Source: Planctomycetota bacterium (GTDB lineage: Bacteria > Planctomycetota > Planctomycetia > Planctomycetales > Planctomycetaceae). From it: a DNA stretch of 36,420 nucleotides. Below the pieces are notes generated by a model. It was not told where the DNA came from and ran no database searches. It worked only from the letters and a program-made list of their open reading frames with translations. How positions within the stretch are numbered: position 1 is the stretch's first letter; the number at the start of each line of letters is the position of its first letter. Of this stretch, positions 19,565 through 25,820 are shown piece by piece. Both the position numbers and the translations under genes were made by a program. Location: positions 1 through 36,420 of the forward strand of contig QWQF01000292.1 of the NCBI GenBank assembly GCA_003669125.1. The letters run 5' to 3'.

Positions 19565-19716
19565 GTCGGACTTTCTAGGCCGAACTATTCATCAGCCGAT
19601 GGGCGCTAGTCCACGGTTAACGCGAATTCTAAGAGAACCGGACGCTAGCGCGTTCCGGCTGATTGACACACACTGAGACCATCAAAGTTCCTGTCGGGCT
19701 AGAAAGCCCGACCTAC
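19561..19716. repeat. Nested pair of inverted repeats between exbB and exbD of set 1
   Basis: Outer arms 19561-19583 and 19694-19716 are complementary over 23 nt with two mismatches (start GTAGGTCGGACTTTC). Inside their loop lies a second, different inverted repeat: 19591-19612 (ATCAGCCG...GCTAGTCC) with 19640-19663 (GGACGCTAGCG...GGCTGAT), imperfect. The outer edge contains the TAG stop of the upstream ExbB gene, and the inner end reaches the ribosome site of the next gene. Confidence 0.85.
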
Positions 19717-19729
19717 CAGGAGATCGCCG

Positions 19730-20188
19730 ATGTCGGCGCAATCATCCGATGGGGCGGATCCCGACCTCACGCCCATCCTCGACATGGTCTTCCAGTTGAT
19801 CACCTTTTTTATGCTGGTGATCAACTTCAAGGGAGCGTCGTTGGACCAATCGCTGCAACTGCCGGTGCTCGGTTCCGCTCGGCCGCTGGAGTGGAAAGGG
19901 GACTATGAACCGTTGATGTTGAACGTGGACAACGAAGGGCGAGTCAAAGTCTTTGGAGTCGTCGTCCTGGCCGAAAAGTTCATCGCCGATCAAGCTGCCG
20001 ATCTGAAGAAGGAACTTCGCGCGGCCGGTGATTCGGCTCCCAAGGAGTTGCCCGTGCCAGTCGTTCTGCGAGTCGATAAAGGGACGCGGTTTCATTTGGT
20101 CAACCACATCATCAAGCTCTGCCAGGAGAATGGCTACGTCCAGTTCTCGCTGAGCGCGATGACCGGAAAAGACGAGGGAGGTCGTTGA
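19730..20188 (+). CDS. ExbD/TolR family protein, type a (set 1)
   Basis: This 152-residue protein has a short cytoplasmic N terminus, one membrane helix and a periplasmic domain. The helix carries the family signature LTPILDMVFQLITFFMLV with the proton-accepting Asp18. The periplasmic part ends VVLRVDKGTRFHLVNHII, typical of the ExbD/TolR fold. AGGAGA lies 6 nt before the ATG, immediately after the nested repeat. It corresponds to the type a ExbD of set 3 (31341-31811), which shares FQLI-FFM-V-NF and the same layout. Its stop is 1 nt from the following start, so it is translationally close to the second ExbD. It should work in the channel formed by the upstream ExbB. Confidence 0.92.
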   Translation: MSAQSSDGADPDLTPILDMVFQLITFFMLVINFKGASLDQSLQLPVLGSARPLEWKGDYEPLMLNVDNEGRVKVFGVVVLAEKFIADQAADLKKELRAAGDSAPKELPVPVVLRVDKGTRFHLVNHIIKLCQENGYVQFSLSAMTGKDEGGR

Positions 20189-20189
20189 C

Positions 20190-20705
20190 ATGAGCCGCCG
20201 TCGTCACCGCCGCAAGAACAAAAATGGGGTCAAGCTGAATGTGACCGCCATGCTCGACATGGCCTTTCAGCTTCTGGCGTTTTTCATTCTGACATTCCGC
20301 GCGGCTCCGATTGAGGGGCATTTGTCGCTGAACATGCCTCCGCCAATCCCGCAGACAAACGTCGAATCGGCGCAGACCGTCGGCACCGAGGGAAATTCGA
20401 CTCCCAATCTGCACGCCCTGCACCTGTTCGTCACCGCGACGGAAGCGGGGGACGTCGCCCAAGTTCGACTCGAATCCAACGTGATCGCCGCCGGACGCCT
20501 GACTCCGACAACTGTGGCTGGGATCGGTCGCCGTATCGCCCCCTTGTTCGCCTCTGGAAACGTCTTGTACGACCGGGTTCAAATCGAGGTCGATAGAAAT
20601 CTGCGCTACGAAGAACTCTTGAAGCTGGTCGATGTCTGTGCCCAACAAAAGCTGCCCGACGGCAAGCCGCTCGGCAAAGTCAGCTTCGTCGAGATGCAGC
20701 GGTAA
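20190..20705 (+). CDS. ExbD/TolR family protein, type b (set 1)
   Basis: This 171-residue ExbD-like protein has a very basic N terminus (MSRRRHRRKNKN), one membrane helix (TAMLDMAFQLLAFFILTF) with Asp23, and a periplasmic domain. The usual Pro of the L-T-P motif is Ala here. After the helix comes LSLNMPPPIP; the NMPPP motif is shared only with the type b ExbD of set 3 (31921-32415), as is a DGK near the C terminus. GAGGGAGG is 8 nt before the ATG and the gene starts 1 nt after its neighbour. Type a and type b therefore form a conserved pair rather than a recent local duplication. It is probably a second rotor or stator component of the same channel (inference). Confidence 0.9.
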   Translation: MSRRRHRRKNKNGVKLNVTAMLDMAFQLLAFFILTFRAAPIEGHLSLNMPPPIPQTNVESAQTVGTEGNSTPNLHALHLFVTATEAGDVAQVRLESNVIAAGRLTPTTVAGIGRRIAPLFASGNVLYDRVQIEVDRNLRYEELLKLVDVCAQQKLPDGKPLGKVSFVEMQR

Positions 20706-20717
20706 CGGGAGCCACTC

Positions 20718-21782
20718 ATGCGACGCCGCCAAGCACGACCGTACGGGCACACCGTCCCAGCGACGCGGGTACTGTCGCTGCTGATGGGCTTGGCCGTTTT
20801 GGGGATGCTGTACCAGCGAACCAAAGAACCGCAGTTCTGGCGTTGGATGACCAACGAAAGCCGAGCCGACAGCGCGGATGTCTCCGAGGGTACGAACCCA
20901 AAGGATTCACTCCCCACTCCCAACGCTCCACTCCCCACTTCTGAAAACATCGTCCCCGGCCTGAATGAGACCGACGCGGACGAACTGGCGAACCTGCGAT
21001 CCAGCCTGAAAGCGGTGCTCGATCGTCAGCCGCTGCAAGACCTCGACATGTCTGCGTACTGGCAACTGATGCGCTGGAGTCGTACGCGGCCGATCGCCGA
21101 GTTGGAAAAACTCGCGCGCCGCGATCTGCCGTACTCGCACTTGTGGGAAGAGCCTGACCTGTATCGCGGCCAGCCAATCCGCTTGAAGTTGCACATTCGC
21201 CGAGTGCTGAAATACGAGCCCTCGAAAAATCCGCAAGACTTGAAATTGGTCTACGAGGCTTGGGGCTGGACCGAAGACTCTCGTTCGTTTCCGTTCTGTG
21301 TCGTCTTTCCAGACAAGCCGGAGGGCTTGCCCATCGGGACCGACGTTGATGCCGACTTCGTCTTCGTCGGCTACTTTTTGAAATGGATGAGCTACCAGGC
21401 CTTCGACGTAAAAAAGAACGCGCCGCTGCTCATCGGCCGCCTGCGCCCTGCCACGAAAGCGGTCGGCTCCGCGAAAACCAGTGACTGGGAAACCGCCTTC
21501 CTGATGCTCGTCGGTGGCGTGCTGTTGTTGAGCTTCATCGGCTGGTTCGCCATTTATGGCTTGCGCCGTCCACGCACCATCGTGGCGGCGACCACCTCCG
21601 CCCCGGACCAATTGCCAGACAACTGGCTCGTCGGAACGGCGGATGATTCTCGCTCCGAGGTGACTGCGGAACGACTCCGCTTCGAGATCGTCACCCCGTC
21701 AAACGCCGTCAGCGTCGCGTCGCCACCGATCGTGGCCGCTCCCGCGACGACACCCGATTCGGCTCCACATGGCCGGAGCTGA
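20718..21782 (+). CDS. Two-TM protein of unknown function (set 1 accessory)
   Basis: This 354-residue protein has a basic N terminus, TM1 at about residues 16-34 (RVLSLLMGLAVLGMLY), a periplasmic region of about 220 residues, TM2 near 260-283 (FLMLVGGVLLLSFIGWFAI) and a cytoplasmic tail of about 70 residues. No named family is recognised. The central domain contains AELEKLARRDLPYSHLWEE, then YRGQP, HIRRV, EAWGW and GYFLKWM, matching the paralogue at 17593-18576. A proline-rich stretch (LPTPNAPLPTSEN, about 20908-20942) comes from short C/T-rich repeats. GGGAG is 6 nt upstream of the ATG and the gene starts 12 nt after ExbD-b, so it is almost certainly part of the proton-channel unit and a likely partner of it. 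Confidence 0.85.
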   Translation: MRRRQARPYGHTVPATRVLSLLMGLAVLGMLYQRTKEPQFWRWMTNESRADSADVSEGTNPKDSLPTPNAPLPTSENIVPGLNETDADELANLRSSLKAVLDRQPLQDLDMSAYWQLMRWSRTRPIAELEKLARRDLPYSHLWEEPDLYRGQPIRLKLHIRRVLKYEPSKNPQDLKLVYEAWGWTEDSRSFPFCVVFPDKPEGLPIGTDVDADFVFVGYFLKWMSYQAFDVKKNAPLLIGRLRPATKAVGSAKTSDWETAFLMLVGGVLLLSFIGWFAIYGLRRPRTIVAATTSAPDQLPDNWLVGTADDSRSEVTAERLRFEIVTPSNAVSVASPPIVAAPATTPDSAPHGRS

Positions 21783-21869
21783 TTCCGCCTGCGTCTCGTC
21801 TTCCCACACAACGCCCTCTGGGCTACCAATCACGGACCAGAGGGATGCCTTGTGTTTTGGGGAGCCGCG

Positions 21870-22550
21870 ATGGAATGGATCCAATGGGCGATCGACCAGT
21901 TTTTGCACTTCGACCAGCACCTGCAACAGATGCTGAATTCGTTTGGACTTTGGACGTACGTCTTTCTGTTTTTGATCGTCTTCTGCGAGACGGGCCTCGT
22001 CGTGACCCCCTTCCTGCCGGGTGACTCGTTGCTGTTCGCGGCCGGAGCACTGACGGCCACGCATTCACTGAATCTGGGCGTGCTGCTGGTTTCGCTCGCG
22101 ATCGCGGCGATCTTGGGTGACGCGGTGAATTACCTGCTCGGTGCGAAGTTCGGTGAGCGATTTCTGGCCGCGCAAAAGATTCCGTGGATTCGCAAAGGGC
22201 ATCTCGATCAGACGCACGCCTTCTTTGAACGCTACGGCAACAAGACGATTGTGCTGGCTCGCTTCGTCCCAATCGTGCGGACATTCGCACCGTTCGTGGC
22301 CGGGATCGGGCAAATGAGCTACCGGCAATTCGGCGTCTACAACATTGTCGGAGGTTGTGCCTGGGTGTTGTCCTGCACGCTCGCAGGCTTCCTCTTCGGC
22401 AACATTCCGATCGTGAAAGACAATTTCTCGTTGGTCGTGCTGGGCATTGTCGGCGTCTCGGTCCTGCCGATCGTGTGGGAGGCCGTCCGCAGTCGCGCGC
22501 GACGCCGAGCCGCAGCAACAGCGAGCGAAGACGGCAATCACCCAAACTAA
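21870..22550 (+). CDS. DedA/SNARE-associated family membrane protein
   Basis: This 226-residue inner-membrane protein of the DedA family is related to lipid scramblases and flippases of the undecaprenyl-phosphate/phospholipid type. The signatures are ETGLVVTPFLPGDSLLFAAG, followed by LGDAVNYLLGAKFG, then FFERYGNKTIVLARFVPIVR and TFAPFVAGIGQMSYRQF, with re-entrant and membrane helices along its length. The ATG at 21870 is preferred because GGGGAG lies 5 nt upstream; an upstream in-frame GTG (21852) lacks a ribosome site. The gene lies 87 bp after the set 1 unit and converges on the minus-strand exbD. Its TAA stop is the first part of the dispersed repeat between them. The substrate is unknown. 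Confidence 0.93.
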   Translation: MEWIQWAIDQFLHFDQHLQQMLNSFGLWTYVFLFLIVFCETGLVVTPFLPGDSLLFAAGALTATHSLNLGVLLVSLAIAAILGDAVNYLLGAKFGERFLAAQKIPWIRKGHLDQTHAFFERYGNKTIVLARFVPIVRTFAPFVAGIGQMSYRQFGVYNIVGGCAWVLSCTLAGFLFGNIPIVKDNFSLVVLGIVGVSVLPIVWEAVRSRARRRAAATASEDGNHPN

Positions 22551-22636
22551 CCCGAAGCGTCAGCGAGGGCGGGTGCTCCAGGACGGTCTGACGAACAAGC
22601 TCCGTGAAGCGTTCGCCCTCGCTGACGCTGCGGGCT
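22549..22636. repeat. Hairpin repeat (KRQRG family) between convergent genes, copy 1
   Basis: Arms 22549-22571 (AACCCGAAGCGTCAGCGAGG...) and 22614-22636 are complementary over 23 nt with two mismatches. The interior begins GGTGCTCC and ends GTGAAGCGTT. Its edges supply the TAA of the DedA gene (22548-22550) and the TAG of the minus-strand exbD (22635-22637). It may serve as a bidirectional terminator. Confidence 0.88.
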
Positions 22637-23057
22637 ATTCGTCGGAGATTTCTCGCACCGAAAACAGAATGCGGCCGATGCCGGCGGCGTGGCAGGCAGA
22701 CATCACCTCGGCCACTTTTTGATGCGGGACGCGGCCGTCGGCGCGGATCATCACCCCTTGATCCGGGTAGTTCTTGCGAGCCGCGAGCATCCGATCTTTC
22801 ACCTCGGAGATGTCGATGACGTCTTCGTTGTAGGCGATGGTCCCTTCCCACGAGACACGCAACTGGATGTCGTCCGGCGCATCGGTCAGCGGTTGAGCAC
22901 TCGAAACCACAGGGACTTGGACGTCGAGCTTCTGCTCGTCCCAGTCATAGAGCTTCGTCGCAGCCATGAAAAAAATCAGCAGCGTCAAAATCACGTCGAT
23001 CATCGGCGTGAGATTGATGAACAGGGACTCTTCCGTGGTGGATTTGCTGTGCAGCAT
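22635..23057 (-). CDS. ExbD/TolR family protein (set 2)
   Basis: This 140-residue ExbD-like protein is closer to the classical type than the others here. After a short hydrophilic N terminus comes NLTPMIDVILTLLIFFMAAT with the proton-site Asp21, then a periplasmic domain ending GVMIRADGRVPHQKVAEVM...GIGRILFSVRE, a very typical ExbD C terminus. The ATG at 23057 is chosen because the longer frame (from 23105) begins in a dispersed repeat and its extra residues (SPSLTLRV) are repeat-derived. It lies downstream of the set 2 ExbB on the same strand, with a repeat in the 123-bp gap. Proton-motive-force coupling with that ExbB is expected. Confidence 0.92.
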   Translation of the reverse strand: MLHSKSTTEESLFINLTPMIDVILTLLIFFMAATKLYDWDEQKLDVQVPVVSSAQPLTDAPDDIQLRVSWEGTIAYNEDVIDISEVKDRMLAARKNYPDQGVMIRADGRVPHQKVAEVMSACHAAGIGRILFSVREISDE

Positions 23058-23072
23058 CGTGTTACCAAAAAT

Positions 23073-23166
23073 AACCCGAAGCGTCAGCGAGGGCGAACGC
23101 TTCACAAAACTTCGATGGCAAAATCATCGTCACTTGGAGCACCCGCCCTCGCTGACGCTGCGGGTT
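23073..23166. repeat. Hairpin repeat (KRQRG family) between exbB and exbD of set 2, copy 2
   Basis: Arms 23073-23095 and 23144-23166 match over 23 nt with one mismatch and are nearly identical to copy 1 (22549-22636). The interior is inverted relative to copy 1 (AACGCTTCAC at one end, GGAGCACC at the other). Together the two copies bracket the set 2 exbD gene. Confidence 0.88.
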
Positions 23167-23180
23167 AGTAGGGGACACAC

Positions 23181-24086
23181 TCAAGCGGACTTCTGGTCGC
23201 TGGTGAGAGCGGGAATACGTCGTGACTTCTTTTCGGCGTCGCTCGGCCGACCATCGCTGGAGGCCAAGGCGACGGCCTGATTTGTCAGCACGTCCATTTC
23301 TTGGATCAGCCGATCCACTCGGCCCAGCAGGTAGTAGTACGCGGCCGAGGCGCTGATCGCGACGCCCAAGCCGCTCGCAGTCGCGATCAACGCCAAGCTG
23401 ATGCCTGACGCGAGCAACTCCGTTTTGCCGCTGCCGCTCTGCTGCGACAGGGCGTGGAACGCGCTGATCATGCCCAGCACCGTGCCGAACAAACCCAACA
23501 GCGGAGCCAGCATCGCCAAGCCGCTGATGGCTCGGATGTGCTTCCGCAGGTGAAACAGTTCGGAGTCCGCGAAGTCGCTGACAGTGACTCGAATCTCAAG
23601 GGCCGGCCGGCCAGAGTTGGCGACGACGATCGCAAAGAAGTTCGCGATTGGGCTGCCGTTCTCGCGGCAAACTTCGGTCAGCTCATGCACCTTGGCGGCG
23701 TCCAGCGGACCTTCGCGCAGACGCTGCAAGAAGCGAGTCACGAAGGCTCGCGGCATCACGCGGCGCGATTGCAACGCGGTCAATCGTTCGATGACCAACA
23801 TCACGGTCAACACGGAACAGCCCACGAGCGTCCACATCGGCACGCTACTGAAACCGAGAAACAGCTCGCGGAGTTGCTTCCAGCCAAGCGTCAATCCGGC
23901 TTGGCCAACCTCGGCGGGACGATCCGATTTGGCGGGAGCAGTCTTGGCCGACTCGCCGGCCGGAGCGGGAATAGCCGTGATCGCGTCAGGCTCCTGAGCG
24001 GGCAGCCACGTCGGCAGAAGAACGGACGAGCCAAATCCCAGCAGAGTCACCGCCAGCAAAGCAAAAATCAACAGCCGTGTTTTCAT
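23181..24086 (-). CDS. MotA/TolQ/ExbB proton-channel protein (set 2)
   Basis: This 301-residue ExbB-like protein has a signal peptide (LLIFALLAVTLLGFGSS...PAQE), a linker of about 50 residues, TM1 (VPMWTLVGCSVLTVMLVIER), TM2 (LAMLAPLLGLFGTVLGMISA) and TM3 (GISLALIATASGLGVAISAS). The TM3 Thr of E. coli ExbB Thr181 is kept, but the Glu176 position is Leu and the conserved VAIPA proline is Ser. Between TM1 and TM2 it has the usual cytoplasmic helical domain. It precedes the set 2 ExbD on the same strand and is divergent from the Nramp-like gene, sharing a 175-bp gap with it. Sequence and the missing second ExbD set it apart from sets 1 and 3. Confidence 0.92.
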   Translation of the reverse strand: MKTRLLIFALLAVTLLGFGSSVLLPTWLPAQEPDAITAIPAPAGESAKTAPAKSDRPAEVGQAGLTLGWKQLRELFLGFSSVPMWTLVGCSVLTVMLVIERLTALQSRRVMPRAFVTRFLQRLREGPLDAAKVHELTEVCRENGSPIANFFAIVVANSGRPALEIRVTVSDFADSELFHLRKHIRAISGLAMLAPLLGLFGTVLGMISAFHALSQQSGSGKTELLASGISLALIATASGLGVAISASAAYYYLLGRVDRLIQEMDVLTNQAVALASSDGRPSDAEKKSRRIPALTSDQKSA

Positions 24087-24261
24087 GGAAGTCTCGGAAG
24101 AGGCCTCGATCGAATCCGTGAGCGGCGGGACTATACGCGATGCTCGCGAAAGCTGTGAAGCCGAGCAGCTAGGATGCAGGGACCGGGAGTTGCCGACGCT
24201 TGCTTTGCCGGCTCAAGCCTGGAACATGAGCGGCCCCAACTCCACCGCGAAAGGACCGCTG

Positions 24262-25719
24262 ATGTCAGAAGCCGCCGAGTACGATCCGTATGCCCTGCCC
24301 AGCGATGCCATCCAGGAACCGCCCGTTTCGCTGTGGGCCGCGCTGCGGAAGATTGGGCCGGGCATCATCTTGGCCGGCTCGATCGTCGGGTCGGGCGAGT
24401 TGCTGCTGACCACGTCGCTGGGAGCGAATCACGGATTCGCGTTTCTGTGGTTGATCCTATTTAGCTGCGTCATCAAGGTCTTCGTGCAGACGGAACTGGG
24501 CCGCTACGCGATCTCGTCCGGCAAGCCAACGCTGGGGGCGATCAACGAATTGCCGGGGCCGAGGCTGGGAGCACATTGGATCGTCTGGTGCTGGCTGTTC
24601 ATGATGCTGACGACGATCTTTCAGCTCGGAGCGATGACCGGCACAGTCGGGCAATCGCTGAATCTCGCGTTTCCGGACGTGGCGGTGAGTGTCGCACACT
24701 CCCTGGATTATTCCTGGCCGACGTTGGCGGATGCGATTCGCTCACGTCCGGAGACTCCGTGGGCGGTGCTGACGTGCCTGACCGCGATCGGGTTGCTCTG
24801 GAGCGGGAGTTACCGACGCATCGAATTGATCACGACGGTCCTTGTCGTCGGCCTGACGTGCATCACGTTGACGGCCACCTGTGCACTGCCGGCGACGAAG
24901 TATCCGATTCCGTGGTCCGAGGTGGCGGAAGGGATGACGTTCATGCTTCCGGCCGCGGGAATCGCCGCCGCGTTCGGCGCGTTTGGGATCACCGGCGTCG
25001 GGGCCTCGGAACTTTTCTACTATCCGTATTGGTGCCTGGAGAAGGGCTATGCCCGCTACGCCGGCCGCTGCGAACCGGGCGAGGCGTGGGCACGACGTGC
25101 TCGCGGTTGGATTCGCGTCATGCATCTGGATGCCTGGGTGAGCATGATCGTCTTCACGATCTCGACGCTGGCGTTCTACTTCATGGGAGCCACGGTGCTG
25201 CACCCGCAGAAGCTCGACCCGAAGGGGACCGAGATGATCAAGACGCTCTCGCGAATGTTTGAGGATGCGTTCGGCCCTTGGACGGTCATCGTGTTTCTGA
25301 TCGGCGCGGGAGCGGTGTTGTTCAAGACGCTCTACATTTCCAGCGCGGGCAACTCACGGTTGCTGGCCGACTTCTGCAGTCTGGCCGGCTTCGTCCGCTA
25401 CGAACGCCCGGAACAACGGGCCAAGATGATTCACCGCTTCTCGCTGCTGATTCCGGTGATCGCATTGATTCTGTTCTTCACGTTCAAAGACCCGCGTCAG
25501 ATGGTGATCGTCGGCGGCTTTGCTCAGGGCTTGATGCTGCCGCTGATCAGCGGAGTGACGGTTTTTTTCCGCTACCGCCGCACCGACCGCCGCATCACGC
25601 CAGGCTTGCTGCTGGACATCTTGTTGTGGGTCGCCTTCGTGCTGATCACCTGCGTGGCGATGTACGCCGCCCAGGATCAGATCGGCAAATGGACGGCCCC
25701 GCCGGCGGTTGTGAAGTGA
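24262..25719 (+). CDS. Nramp-like metal transporter with altered metal-site motifs
   Basis: This 485-residue polytopic inner-membrane protein has about 11 hydrophobic helices. The Nramp fold is suggested by GPGIILAGSIVGSGELLLTT in TM1, VIKVFVQTELGRYAI in TM2-3 and AAAFGAFGITGVGASELFYY near TM6. Classical Nramp transporters carry DPGN in TM1 and MPH in TM6 to bind Mn or Fe. Here TM1 has GSGE at the DPGN position and no MPH is present, so manganese/iron transport should not be assumed. The ATG at 24262 has AAGGA 6 nt upstream; an in-frame ATG 36 nt earlier is possible. It stands between two proton-channel modules with no evident partner. Confidence 0.85.
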   Translation: MSEAAEYDPYALPSDAIQEPPVSLWAALRKIGPGIILAGSIVGSGELLLTTSLGANHGFAFLWLILFSCVIKVFVQTELGRYAISSGKPTLGAINELPGPRLGAHWIVWCWLFMMLTTIFQLGAMTGTVGQSLNLAFPDVAVSVAHSLDYSWPTLADAIRSRPETPWAVLTCLTAIGLLWSGSYRRIELITTVLVVGLTCITLTATCALPATKYPIPWSEVAEGMTFMLPAAGIAAAFGAFGITGVGASELFYYPYWCLEKGYARYAGRCEPGEAWARRARGWIRVMHLDAWVSMIVFTISTLAFYFMGATVLHPQKLDPKGTEMIKTLSRMFEDAFGPWTVIVFLIGAGAVLFKTLYISSAGNSRLLADFCSLAGFVRYERPEQRAKMIHRFSLLIPVIALILFFTFKDPRQMVIVGGFAQGLMLPLISGVTVFFRYRRTDRRITPGLLLDILLWVAFVLITCVAMYAAQDQIGKWTAPPAVVK

Positions 25720-25820
25720 GCCTCACGTCCGCTGCCGGGTTCTTGCGAACGCATTTCGGGAGACGTACCCTTCGTCTGATCGTGGGATGAACTGCGGGAC
25801 GGATCGGAATGGGAGTCGCC

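Noticed and set aside
21823-22851. 342-codon minus-strand frame across the DedA gene and repeat
   Set aside because: It overlaps DedA and the ExbD 3' end, and includes repeat translations; Arg/Ser-rich with no domain.
19561-23166. Insertion sequence or transposon remnant
   Set aside because: The hairpin elements contain no transposase frame and are too short; they are better described as non-autonomous dispersed repeats.
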